The notes below the pieces were generated by a model that worked only from the letters and a program-made list of their open reading frames with translations, did not search any database and was not told the DNA's origin. A stretch of 17,395 bases of DNA from VRUE01 sp035557635 (GTDB taxonomy: Bacteria > Actinomycetota > Thermoleophilia > Solirubrobacterales > 70-9): positions 1-17,395 of the forward strand of contig DATMDR010000036.1 in assembly GCA_035557635.1 (NCBI GenBank). Reading direction: 5' to 3'. How positions within the stretch are numbered: the stretch's first letter is position 1; each line of letters opens with the position of its first letter. Position numbers and translations under genes: made by a program. Positions 1 to 6,773 of this stretch are shown one piece after another.

Positions 1-129
1 TCCTCGGCCGAGCGCACCGCGGCGCTACCCGGCTGGCTCGATCACTACAACTTCAGGAGACGACATGGCTCCCTTGGCCATCGACCGCCCGCAGCTCGGC
101 TCGCTGAGCTGGAACAACGTGCTGAGTAA
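1..129 (+). CDS. IS481-family transposase, C-terminal fragment (gene starts upstream of window)
   Basis: Frame 1 from the first base encodes 42 residues ending at TAA (127-129). The stretch WLDHYNFRRRHGSLGHRPP (residues 12-30) is the conserved tail of the DDE integrase core (rve) domain of IS481 and related IS3-like transposases, where a Tyr-Asn followed by Arg/His residues and a G-S-L-G-x-x-P motif sits just after the catalytic glutamate. The catalytic Asp and Glu residues would lie to the left of the window, so activity cannot be judged. The 3' end overlaps, antisense, the chimeric 3' end of the oxidoreductase gene. IS481 is favoured over IS3 because of the CTAG target next to the element end. 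Confidence 0.75.
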   Translation, partial: SSAERTAALPGWLDHYNFRRRHGSLGHRPPAARLAELEQRAE

Positions 130-134
130 CTACA
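1..134 (+). mobile_element. Right end of an IS481-family insertion sequence (left part outside window)
   Basis: The window opens inside a transposase reading frame that ends at 129, and only five bases later the sequence reads TAACTACA (127-134). Read inward, the end is TGTAGTTACTCAGCAC, which begins with the TGT typical of IS481-family termini. The next six bases are GCTAGC, matching the NCTAGN target known for Bordetella IS481. The sequence beyond 140 belongs to the C-terminal coding region of an oxidoreductase on the other strand. The boundary at 134 is inferred from these coinciding signs. The partner terminal repeat and the second target copy lie outside the window, so the terminal inverted repeat could not be checked. 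Confidence 0.7.
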
Positions 135-1241
135 GCTAGCCAGCTCCGGCGGTGCGATCCGCAGGTAGTGGCCGAAGGACCAGTCGACGAAGCGCTTGGC
201 GCCGAAGAGCCGGACCAGCGGACCCAGGACCCGCGGCGGCACCCTGGGGATGAGCTTCTGCACCCGCAGCATCCAGCGGAACTTCCACTCGTGGGAGTCG
301 TTGAACTCGGCGTAGCGGGCGGCGGCCTGCTCGCGGCCCTGCCGTCCCTCGACCACCTCGCGCAGCTCGCGGCCGAGCGCGATCCCGAAGTAGATCGCGG
401 TGCGGATTCCCTCCGCGGTCAGCGGCAGGCAGTGGCCGGCGGAGTCGCCGGCGAAGAAGACGCCGGCCTCGGTGGCGCGGCGCAGCTTGTGGGGGATCCA
501 GTTGCCCTGGTAGCGGACCCGATCCCGGTCCAGGTCCTCGGCCAGCAGCTCGGTCGTCTCGCGGACGTGGAAGCGCGGGTCGAAGGAGCCGACCCCGATC
601 CGCAGCTCGTCGCGGGCGGGGAAGGACCAGCCGTAGCCCGCCGGGACGTAGTGGCGGTCGATCCAGATCTCGAGATCCTCGCCGGCCCCGTCGGGATGGA
701 CCTCGAGCCCGCGCGAGAGCGGCGCGTCCGGGGGCTGGTAGCCGTCGCCGGCGGCCAGCACCCGGCGCCAGCCCAGCGCGTCGACGACGAGCGGCGCCGA
801 GACGACGCCGCGGTCGGTGTCGACGTGGATCGTGCCGTCGCCGTTGGCGGACCGGGCGCGTCCGTTCACCTTGGCGGTCTCGAAGCGGGCGTCGCACTGG
901 CTCCAGAGCAGCTCGCAGAGCTCGCGATAGTCGAAGGTGGAGAAGGTCCAGGGCAGGTCCATGCGAGACGTCCCGTGCGGGGTGTGCACGACCAGCTCGC
1001 TGAAGCGCTGGCGCTCGGCCTCCATCAGTCCGGTGGCGCGCAGCCACTCGGTCGGGATGCCGCAGGCGGAGGTCTGGCGCTCGCCGATCTCGTAGCGGTC
1101 GAGGACCATCACGTCGGCGCCCGCCCCGGCCAGCTCGCGCGCCACCGCGAGCCCGGCGAAGCTCGCTCCGCAGATCAGTACGTCATGGCCGCCCGACAGG
1201 GGGGTTCGTTCGTCGCCGCGTTTGGTCGCGCGCACCGGCAC
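45..1241 (-). CDS. FAD-dependent oxidoreductase (geranylgeranyl-reductase-like), 3' end replaced by IS sequence
   Basis: This 398-residue flavoprotein of the geranylgeranyl reductase/PHBH-like group has an N-terminal Rossmann dinucleotide fold (DVLICGASFAGLAVARELAG, residues 20-39, with Gly25, Ser27 and Gly30 in the GxGxxG position), followed by an acidic residue, Asp48, suited to the FAD ribose. The second FAD motif FFAGDSAGHCLP (262-273) contains the Gly-Asp that contacts the flavin pyrophosphate/ribitol. Family members reduce isoprenoid chains or oxidise varied lipids; the substrate here is unknown. The start is GTG at 1241; a second in-frame GTG lies two codons on. GAGGGG stands 13 bp upstream. 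Residues up to about 367 are native; the last ~31 are read from the antisense of the IS element. The true C-terminus is therefore lost or altered, though both FAD motifs remain intact. Confidence 0.8.
   Translation of the reverse strand: MPVRATKRGDERTPLSGGHDVLICGASFAGLAVARELAGAGADVMVLDRYEIGERQTSACGIPTEWLRATGLMEAERQRFSELVVHTPHGTSRMDLPWTFSTFDYRELCELLWSQCDARFETAKVNGRARSANGDGTIHVDTDRGVVSAPLVVDALGWRRVLAAGDGYQPPDAPLSRGLEVHPDGAGEDLEIWIDRHYVPAGYGWSFPARDELRIGVGSFDPRFHVRETTELLAEDLDRDRVRYQGNWIPHKLRRATEAGVFFAGDSAGHCLPLTAEGIRTAIYFGIALGRELREVVEGRQGREQAAARYAEFNDSHEWKFRWMLRVQKLIPRVPPRVLGPLVRLFGAKRFVDWSFGHYLRIAPPELASCSYSARCSSSASRAAGGRWPREPCRLLKL
135..140. repeat. Probable IS481 target site GCTAGC (one copy of the target duplication)
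   Basis: GCTAGC directly abuts the inferred IS end. It fits the NCTAGN consensus that IS481 duplicates on insertion. If the reading is right, the same six bases should precede the other end of the element, outside the window. Confidence 0.55.
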
Positions 1242-1277
1242 GACGGGAGCGTATCCCCTCTGGCATCATTCGCCGCT

Positions 1278-2948
1278 GTGTCCGTGACCGATACGACCTT
1301 GACCGATACGACCTTGCCATCGACCGCTCCCAGTACGCCTGCTGAGGGCTCCGGCGACCTTCTCACCGAAGTCGACGGCAAACTCGTCCCCAACTACGCG
1401 GCGACGATGGTCTCCTTCGAGGAGGGAGACGTGGTCAAGGGCAAGGTCGTGCGGATCGACAAGGACGAGGTCCTTGTCGACATCGGTTACAAGTCGGAGG
1501 GGGTCATCCCGGCCAGCGAGCTCTCGATCCGCAAGTCGGTCGACCCAGCCGACGAGGTCGAGCTGGGAGAAGAGGTCGACGCCCTCGTCCTCACCAAGGA
1601 AGACGCCGACGGCCGCCTGATCCTTTCCAAGAAGCGGGCCCGCTTCGAGAAGGCCTGGCGCCGCATCGAGGCCGCCGCCGAGTCGGGCGAACCGGTCGAA
1701 GGCAACGTGATCGAGGTGGTCAAGGGCGGCCTGATCCTCGACCTCGGCGTGCGCGGCTTCCTGCCCGCCTCGCTGGTCGACATCCGCCGCGTCCACAACC
1801 TCGAGGAGTTCACGGGCGAGACGCTCGAATGCAAAGTGATCGAGCTCAACCGCAGCCGCAACAACGTCGTCCTCTCGCGGCGCGCCGTGCTGGAGGAAGA
1901 GCGCAAGGAGGTGCGCGAGCAGATTCTCGGCCGCCTCCAGCCGGGCCAGGTGGTGGAGGGCAAGATCTCCAACCTGGTCGACTTCGGCGCCTTCGTCGAC
2001 CTCGACGGCATCGACGGCCTGATCCACATCTCCGAGCTTTCCTGGAGCCACGTCAACCACCCCTCCGAGGTGGTCGCGATCGGCGACACCGTGCGGATCA
2101 AAGTGCTCGATATCGACCGCGACCGGCAGCGCATCTCGCTCGGTCTCAAGCAGACGCAGGAGGACCCATGGCAGCGGGTGATCAGCTCGCACCGCGCCGG
2201 CGACGTGCTGGCCGGGACCGTGACCAAGGTCGTCGCTTTCGGCGCCTTCGTCGAGATCCTGCCGGGCGTCGAGGGCCTGGTCCACATCTCCGAGCTCGCC
2301 GACCACCACGTCGAGAACCCCAGCGAGGTGGTCGAGCCCGGCGCCACGCTCGACGTCAAGATCCTCGAGATCGACGAAGAGCGGCGGCGGTTGTCGCTGA
2401 GCATCAAGCGGGTTGAGGGGCAGAAAATGGCTATGGGTGACCTCGGCGAGCAGATCGCTGCGGCGGGAGAGACTTCAGAGGAGTCCGAGGATGCTCCGGC
2501 CGCGGGTCCTGTCGCCGCAGGGGACCCACCTCCCCCTCCGGTAGCTGAAGCTTCCTCGGGGGAGGTCCCCCCTGCGGCGCCACCCGCGGAGGAGACACCC
2601 CTAGAGACATCTGACGAAACCCCGGCCGCTGAGGAGGAACCTGCTGCCGAGGTCGAGCCGCCATCGGCTGATGAGGCTCCGGCCGATGAGGCGGAGGTCC
2701 CGGCCGAGGAAGAGCCCGCGGCCGAGGTAGAGGCTCCGGCCGCGGAGGAGGCTCCTGAGGAGGAGCCTGTTGCCGAGACGGCGACGCCTGAGGCTCCGCC
2801 CGAGGAAGGGCCTTCGCCGGATGAACCCGAGGAAGGTGAAGAGGCTGCGCAGGAGGGGGAATCTGTTACCGAGCGGCCGGATTCTCCTGACGACGCTGGC
2901 GAGGCTGCCGGCGAGGACGAGCAGGCAAGCGAGTCCGAGCAGGACTGA
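1278..2948 (+). CDS. rpsA: Small ribosomal subunit protein S1 with long acidic C-terminal tail
   Basis: S1 is an RNA-binding protein of the 30S subunit that helps mRNA docking. The 556-residue product has four S1/OB-fold repeats at about residues 48-120, 137-203, 223-292 and 308-378; repeats 3 and 4 carry the typical DFGAFVDL/AFGAFVEI and GLIHISEL/GLVHISEL signatures. Four repeats is the usual actinobacterial number. Residues ~383-556 are a low-complexity Glu/Ala/Pro tail, very acidic and probably disordered. The same frame is open far upstream, but that stretch is antisense to the oxidoreductase. GTG 1278 was chosen because it lies just beyond the oxidoreductase start and gives the expected short N-terminal extension before the first S1 repeat; GTG 1284 is an alternative. 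There is no clear Shine-Dalgarno sequence. It heads the operon with coaE 12 bp downstream. Confidence 0.93.
   Translation: MSVTDTTLTDTTLPSTAPSTPAEGSGDLLTEVDGKLVPNYAATMVSFEEGDVVKGKVVRIDKDEVLVDIGYKSEGVIPASELSIRKSVDPADEVELGEEVDALVLTKEDADGRLILSKKRARFEKAWRRIEAAAESGEPVEGNVIEVVKGGLILDLGVRGFLPASLVDIRRVHNLEEFTGETLECKVIELNRSRNNVVLSRRAVLEEERKEVREQILGRLQPGQVVEGKISNLVDFGAFVDLDGIDGLIHISELSWSHVNHPSEVVAIGDTVRIKVLDIDRDRQRISLGLKQTQEDPWQRVISSHRAGDVLAGTVTKVVAFGAFVEILPGVEGLVHISELADHHVENPSEVVEPGATLDVKILEIDEERRRLSLSIKRVEGQKMAMGDLGEQIAAAGETSEESEDAPAAGPVAAGDPPPPPVAEASSGEVPPAAPPAEETPLETSDETPAAEEEPAAEVEPPSADEAPADEAEVPAEEEPAAEVEAPAAEEAPEEEPVAETATPEAPPEEGPSPDEPEEGEEAAQEGESVTERPDSPDDAGEAAGEDEQASESEQD
2514..2578. repeat. 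Strong interrupted palindrome inside the rpsA tail
   Basis: The outer arms GCCGCAGGGG (2514-2523) and CCCCTGCGGC (2569-2578) are perfect complements. The inner arms ACCTCCCCC (2528-2536) and GGGGGAGGT (2558-2566) are also perfect. They are separated by internal loops of 4 and 2 bases, and the 21-base centre contains a further near-hairpin (AGCT GA AGCT). The stretch encodes the Pro/Ala run around GDPPPPPVAEASS in the S1 tail. It could be an inserted palindromic repeat or simply a chance product of biased Pro/Gly codons. No U-run follows, so it is not a standard terminator. Confidence 0.5.
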
Positions 2949-2960
2949 ACGGCGGCCCGG

Positions 2961-3545
2961 GTGGCGAGGCCGCTGACGATTGGACTGACCGGTGGGATCG
3001 CGGCCGGCAAGTCGGAGGCGCTGGCTGCATTTGAGCGCCTCGGTGCCGCGACGATCTCCAGCGACGCGGTTGTGCACGAGCTGCTCGACTCGGAGCCGCT
3101 TGTCGGGCGGCTGACCGAGCGCTGGGGGCCCGAGGTGGCTCCCGAGGGCCGGATCGACCGCGCCAAGGTCGGTGAGGTCGTCTTCGCCGATCGCGATGAG
3201 CTGAGCTGGCTCGAGGCGCAGATCCACCCGCTGGTGGGGGAGAGGATCGGCGCCTGGCTCTCATCGCTGCCGGAGGACGCCGACGTCGCCGTGGTCGAGG
3301 TGCCGCTGCTGTTCGAGTCCGGGATGGAGAAGGTCTTCGACACGACTGTCGCGGTTGTTGCTGGTGAGGAGCTGCGGCGCACCCGCGCCGAGGCCCGTGG
3401 CCACGTGCTGGTCGACGAGCGCGAGACGCGCCAGCTGGCGCAGGCCGACAAGGCCTCGCGGGCCGCGCACGTGGTCCAGAACGAGGGAACGGTTGAGGAT
3501 CTCGAGCGGGAGCTGTCCGCTCTGGTCGAGAGGCTGAAGCCATGA
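2961..3545 (+). CDS. coaE: Dephospho-CoA kinase
   Basis: CoaE phosphorylates the 3'-hydroxyl of dephospho-CoA with ATP, the last step of coenzyme A synthesis, in the cytosol. The 194-residue length is normal for the family. The P-loop GLTGGIAAGKS occupies residues 8-18 with Lys17 and Ser18. SSDAVVHELL (33-42) corresponds to the family's substrate-binding DADxxxHxL segment, and EVPLLFESGME marks the conserved P-LLFE motif. GTG 2961 places the P-loop at the usual distance from the N-terminus; no clear ribosome site is visible, which suits a translationally coupled position 12 bp after rpsA. The stop overlaps the next start as ATGA. rpsA followed by coaE is a familiar actinobacterial neighbourhood. 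Confidence 0.93.
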   Translation: MARPLTIGLTGGIAAGKSEALAAFERLGAATISSDAVVHELLDSEPLVGRLTERWGPEVAPEGRIDRAKVGEVVFADRDELSWLEAQIHPLVGERIGAWLSSLPEDADVAVVEVPLLFESGMEKVFDTTVAVVAGEELRRTRAEARGHVLVDERETRQLAQADKASRAAHVVQNEGTVEDLERELSALVERLKP

Positions 3546-4129
3546 AGCGCAAGCGCAGGCGTCGCCGCCGTCTGCTGTTCGGCAGTGCGGCCGTCGCGGC
3601 CGCGGGGATTTGCGTCGCCCTGCTGCTGGGTGTGCCGGGCGAGGTCGACCGTGCGATTCAGGAGCTGACCCTGCCGTTGCGTCACGAGGACGTGATCCGC
3701 CAGCAGGCGAGCGAAAAGGACGTCGATGCCTCGCTGATCGCCGCCGTGATCTACGCCGAGTCCCGCTTCCGCGACCAGACCTCCCACGCCGGAGCGCGCG
3801 GGCTGATGCAGATCACCCCGGCCACCGCCAACGAAATCGAGCGCCTCAGCGGCGGTACGAGCTTCAAGCTCGAGGACCTCTCCGACCCCGAAATCAACAT
3901 CCGCTACGGGACCTTCCTCCTGCGCCAGCTGTTCGACCGCTACGACGGCAACTGGGTGGCGGCGCTGGCCGGCTACAACGCCGGGCCCACCAACGCCGAC
4001 GAGTGGGGCGGGTCCGGCATGTCGCTCGACGACATCGGCTTCGAGGAAACCCGCGGCTACGTCGAAGACGTGCTCGACAAGCAGGATGCCTACCACGACA
4101 AGTACCCCGCGGAGCTGGGCTACCGGTGA
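3542..4129 (+). CDS. Membrane-anchored lytic transglycosylase (SLT domain)
   Basis: This 195-residue protein probably cleaves the MurNAc-GlcNAc bond of peptidoglycan with formation of 1,6-anhydroMurNAc. The N-terminus is highly basic (KRKRRRRRR, residues 2-10) followed by one hydrophobic segment (11-30), an uncleaved anchor or signal that places the domain outside the membrane. The Slt70-type domain spans about 48-185: the catalytic glutamate is Glu73 in YAESRF, then GARGLMQITPATA (84-96) and the AGYNAGP signature (143-149). It starts within the coaE stop (ATGA) and ends within the next start (GTGA), so it is translationally coupled on both sides. The small size and single domain, without LysM or a binding module, suggest a housekeeping cell-wall enzyme. 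The exact partner and growth stage are unknown. Confidence 0.88.
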   Translation: MKRKRRRRRRLLFGSAAVAAAGICVALLLGVPGEVDRAIQELTLPLRHEDVIRQQASEKDVDASLIAAVIYAESRFRDQTSHAGARGLMQITPATANEIERLSGGTSFKLEDLSDPEINIRYGTFLLRQLFDRYDGNWVAALAGYNAGPTNADEWGGSGMSLDDIGFEETRGYVEDVLDKQDAYHDKYPAELGYR

Positions 4130-5496
4130 CCGTCGCTTCGCGACCGCGCGTCGCCGCCCTCGCGCTCGCAGTCGGCCTGGTCCTGGCCGACTCCTCGATC
4201 GTCGTCCTCGCCCTGCCGGAGATCTATCGCGAGCTCGACACCAGCGTCGCCGGGGTCACCTGGGTGCTGATCTCCTTCAACCTGGTGATGGCGCTCGTCG
4301 CCGTTCCGGCCGCGCACCTCGCCCGCCGCTTCGGCCCCGGTCGCACGGGCGCCGTGGGGCTCGCGGTCTTCGCCGGCGCCAGCCTCGCCTGCGGCCTCTC
4401 GGCGGAGCTGGGGACGCTGATCGCCGCCCGCTGCGTGCAGGCGCTCGGCGGCGCCGCCGCGGTGACCGCGGCGCTGGAGCTATTGCCGGCCGCGACCGGC
4501 TCGGAGCGTCGCGCCGTCGCGCTCTGGGCGGCGGCGGGGGCGACCGGCGCCGCGCTGGGGCCGGCGGTTGGCGGCCTGCTCACCGAGCTGGTCTCCTGGC
4601 AGTCGATCTTCCTGTTCCAGGTGCCGGTGGCGATCGTGGCAGGGGCGCCGATCCTGGCCATCGCCAGGCACGAGGCGGAGACCGGCATCCTCGCCGCGGA
4701 GCTGCGCAGCACCGGCCGCCCCCACCTGCTCGCCAACCTCGCCCTGGCGATGGTCTCGGCGGCGATCGCCGCCGCCCTGTTCCTGCTCGTGCTGCTGCTG
4801 ATCGAGGGCTGGCGCCTGACCCCGATCGGCGCCGCGGTCGTGGTCAGCGTGATGCCGCTGGCGGCCTTCTTCGGCAGCCGGATCGGCCCGCAGGTCGCCG
4901 GCACCCGCGCCCGCGCCGCCGCCGGGGCGATCCTCGTCTCCGGCGGGCTGGGCGGGCTGGCGCTGCTGCCGAAGGCCGAGGTCGCGCTGACCCTGCCACC
5001 GCAGCTCCTGATCGGCGTCGGCCTCTCCCTCGTGCTCTCGGCGCTGACCGAAACGGCGCTCGCCGGACGGGCGCCGCAGGCGATCCACGGTGGCTGGACG
5101 ATCTCGGCGCGCCACGCCGGCGTCGTGATCGGGCTGCTGGCGGTGACCCCGATCTTCACCGCCGACATCGCCGAGCAGCGCCGCGACGCGATCGACGCCG
5201 GCACCGCCGTCGTCCTCGACTCCCCGGTCAGCCCGCTGCTGAAGCTGGAACTGGCGCAGCGGATCGAGGACCAGTTGGACGACGAGCGCGGCCGGGTGCC
5301 GACGATAGGGCCTGCCTTCGAGCCGCTTCCCGACGATCCCGAGGAGCGAGGGGAAGTGGTTCAGCTGCGCGACGAACTGCAGGAGCAGCTCAACCGCGGT
5401 GCCACCCACGCCTTCAGCCCCTCCTTCGGGCTCGGCGCCCTGATCGGCTTGCTGGCTCTGATCCCGATCGGCCTCGCGCGTAGGGTGGATCTGTGA
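4126..5496 (+). CDS. MFS transporter, DHA2/EmrB-QacA-like drug efflux type
   Basis: This 456-residue integral membrane protein has many hydrophobic segments. The first carries LADSSIVVLALPEI (20-33), the equivalent of the D-x-T-I-V-N-x-A-L-P motif of DHA2 proton-antiport exporters, and GPAVGG (145-150) is the antiporter motif C. A long hydrophilic stretch at ~346-432, rich in Glu and Asp with helical LELAQRIEDQL and LRDELQEQL segments, sits before the last membrane helix (434-451); DHA2 proteins often have a large extracellular loop there. GTG 4126 overlaps the preceding stop. The frame is open further upstream, but that part is a shadow of the transglycosylase. Substrate unknown. The operon context with wall and translation genes suggests a constitutive role rather than inducible resistance. 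Its stop overlaps the next start (GTGA). Confidence 0.85.
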   Translation: MTVASRPRVAALALAVGLVLADSSIVVLALPEIYRELDTSVAGVTWVLISFNLVMALVAVPAAHLARRFGPGRTGAVGLAVFAGASLACGLSAELGTLIAARCVQALGGAAAVTAALELLPAATGSERRAVALWAAAGATGAALGPAVGGLLTELVSWQSIFLFQVPVAIVAGAPILAIARHEAETGILAAELRSTGRPHLLANLALAMVSAAIAAALFLLVLLLIEGWRLTPIGAAVVVSVMPLAAFFGSRIGPQVAGTRARAAAGAILVSGGLGGLALLPKAEVALTLPPQLLIGVGLSLVLSALTETALAGRAPQAIHGGWTISARHAGVVIGLLAVTPIFTADIAEQRRDAIDAGTAVVLDSPVSPLLKLELAQRIEDQLDDERGRVPTIGPAFEPLPDDPEERGEVVQLRDELQEQLNRGATHAFSPSFGLGALIGLLALIPIGLARRVDL

Positions 5497-6017
5497 CCGC
5501 GGAGCGGAAAGGGATGCTTCTGGTCGCCGGCTCGATCGCAGCGACGGCGGCGCTGGTCCTCGCCTACCTGGCGGCGGGCGGCTCCTCCTATGCGCCGGCC
5601 CAGGTTCAGGACCCCTGTCAGGAGCGGGAGTGGCGCGATCCCGAAGGGCTTCAGCAGCTGGCCGAGCAGTTCTCGCTCTCGGCGCTAGACGGAGCTGCCT
5701 GCGAGCTCGGCGTCAGCCGGGAGACGCTGGCCCGAGCGCTGGCCACGCCGGAGTCACGGGAGCGCTTCACGCGCCGCTACGGAATCGAGGACAGCCAGCT
5801 AGCCCGCGCGATTCGAGCCGGGCTGCTGCGAGCGGTCGTCGACGCTGAAGAAGCGGGTGCGCTCAACCCGCTGATCGCAGCGCCGCTGCGCGAGACGCTG
5901 CGCCGGATCCCGCTCGAACAGGCGATCGAACTGATCGACGACGCCGAAGTGTTGCTGGACCAGCTCCAGACCTTCCTCGGTCCGGCCCAGGGCCTGCTCG
6001 AACAGTTCCTGCCCTGA
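5493..6017 (+). CDS. Unrecognised single-TM extracytoplasmic protein
   Basis: I do not recognise a family for this 174-residue protein. A short cytosolic N-terminus (TAERKG) leads into one hydrophobic helix (~7-28), followed by Gly/Ser and Pro/Ala residues, so the rest should lie outside the membrane. Two cysteines (in DPCQERE and GAACELG) could form a disulphide. The remainder is almost entirely amphipathic helix: SRETLARALATPESRERFTR resembles a helix-turn-helix-like or EF-like helical pair, and the C-terminal half (EQAIELIDDAEVLLDQLQTFLG) could form a helical bundle. It begins inside the stop codon of the MFS gene (GTGA), so it is probably co-translated with it and may act as an accessory subunit to the transporter or the upstream transglycosylase. 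That role is inference from position only. Confidence 0.7.
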   Translation: MTAERKGMLLVAGSIAATAALVLAYLAAGGSSYAPAQVQDPCQEREWRDPEGLQQLAEQFSLSALDGAACELGVSRETLARALATPESRERFTRRYGIEDSQLARAIRAGLLRAVVDAEEAGALNPLIAAPLRETLRRIPLEQAIELIDDAEVLLDQLQTFLGPAQGLLEQFLP

Positions 6018-6049
6018 GCTTGCCCCGGGCGTGGAGGAGTCGGCTGCCG

Positions 6050-6295
6050 CTACTTGTACTTGAAGCGCTTGCGGTCGGGCAGCCAGGTGATGCCCTCACA
6101 GAGCTGTTCCGGCGTCGTATCGAGGGCGCCGGAGAGCTTGATGATCGTGCCCAGCCGGGGCTCCCGGCCGCCCCGCTCCAGCAGGGAGATCTCAGTGCGG
6201 TGGAGCTCGCAGCGGTAGCCCAGCTCCTCCTGCGAGATTCCGGTCTTTTGGCGCGCTTTGCGCAGATTGATCGAGAAACGCTCGCGTGGTTTCAT
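6050..6295 (-). CDS. XRE-family helix-turn-helix transcriptional regulator
   Basis: This small DNA-binding protein (81 residues from ATG 6295) is little more than one XRE/Cro-C1 domain: FSINLRKARQKTGISQEELGYRCELHRTEISLLERGGREPRLGTIIKLSGAL, with the usual G-x-S-Q-E-x-L helix 2, recognition helix HRTEISLLERG and the R-x-P-x-L-x-T-I-x-K-L end. The C-terminal PEQLCEGITW is also common in such solo regulators. An upstream in-frame GTG at 6316 would give 88 residues; ATG 6295 was preferred because the domain begins right after it. No good Shine-Dalgarno sequence is visible for either. It converges on the rpsA operon's last gene with 32 bp between stops. The GACAGA boxes in its leader suggest autoregulation. 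Confidence 0.85.
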   Translation of the reverse strand: MKPRERFSINLRKARQKTGISQEELGYRCELHRTEISLLERGGREPRLGTIIKLSGALDTTPEQLCEGITWLPDRKRFKYK

Positions 6296-6305
6296 TCGGG
6301 GATTC

Positions 6306-6349
6306 TCTGTCTTCACTGACAGAAGCTCTACAGACAGAAGAACGACAGA
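6306..6349. promoter_or_regulatory. Cluster of GACAGA boxes upstream of the XRE gene, possible operator
   Basis: Four copies of one hexamer lie within 44 bp: TCTGTC at 6306-6311 (inverted) and GACAGA at 6318-6323, 6333-6338 and 6344-6349. The first two form an inverted pair with a 6-bp spacer; two of the direct copies extend to GACAGAAG. On the leftward strand a weak TATAAA lies just beyond (6362-6367), so the boxes would fall between a promoter and the regulator's start. Autoregulation is inference. Confidence 0.4.
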
Positions 6350-6374
6350 CAAAACCGCACGTTTATAACACGGA

Positions 6375-6743
6375 TCAGTCGCGGGTGGCGCGCCAGACCC
6401 AGAGCATCGCCAGTGGCTGCAGGGGCAGGCGGGCCCACAGCGCCCAGCGCGGCACGCGCTTCAGGTCGAGTCCGTCGACCTGCTCCGGGTTGACCGCCAT
6501 GTGCACGTTGGCGGGGAACACGGCAAGCAGGAGGCCGAGCAGCCACCAGCGGGCGAAGCGACGGCTTCTGGGGTGCAGGACGGCCGCCCCGCCGGCGATC
6601 TCGGCGAGGCCGCTGACGATCACCGCCTCGCGGTGGCTGGGCAGCGACGGCGGCATGGTCGCTTCGTAGCTGCGCGGGATCACGAAGTGCATCGTGCCGG
6701 CGAAGGCGAAGAAGCCCGCGAGGGCCTTTTGCGAGCGGCTCAT
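6375..6743 (-). CDS. DoxX-like small membrane protein
   Basis: The product of 122 residues has four hydrophobic segments (about 6-22, 38-57, 65-85, 102-118). The pattern G-x-x-H-F (AGTMHFVIP, 15-23), the SGLAEIAGGAAVLHPRSR loop-helix and the FPANVHMAV motif are typical of the DoxX/DUF417-like family of four-helix membrane proteins. Some members are linked to quinone or thiosulphate redox chemistry; many have no known role. ATG 6743 was chosen because the hydrophobic domain starts right after it; the frame continues upstream to 6821, but that would run through the palindrome and the uvrB promoter. It is divergent from uvrB with 81 bp between starts, so the palindrome at 6774-6810 could influence both genes. 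Confidence 0.75.
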   Translation of the reverse strand: MSRSQKALAGFFAFAGTMHFVIPRSYEATMPPSLPSHREAVIVSGLAEIAGGAAVLHPRSRRFARWWLLGLLLAVFPANVHMAVNPEQVDGLDLKRVPRWALWARLPLQPLAMLWVWRATRD

Positions 6744-6773
6744 CGGCCGCGCAGTCTTCCAGGTGGGGCGAAT

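Noticed and set aside
168..1277. Upstream extension of the rpsA reading frame by about 370 codons
   Set aside because: It lies antisense to the flavoprotein with clear FAD motifs and bears no resemblance to S1. The S1 repeats begin after 1407.
1487..4096. Long Ser/Arg-rich open frame antisense to rpsA, coaE and the transglycosylase
   Set aside because: It spans three well-supported genes, shows repetitive composition from the rpsA tail and has no domain signal. A shadow of GC-rich coding DNA.
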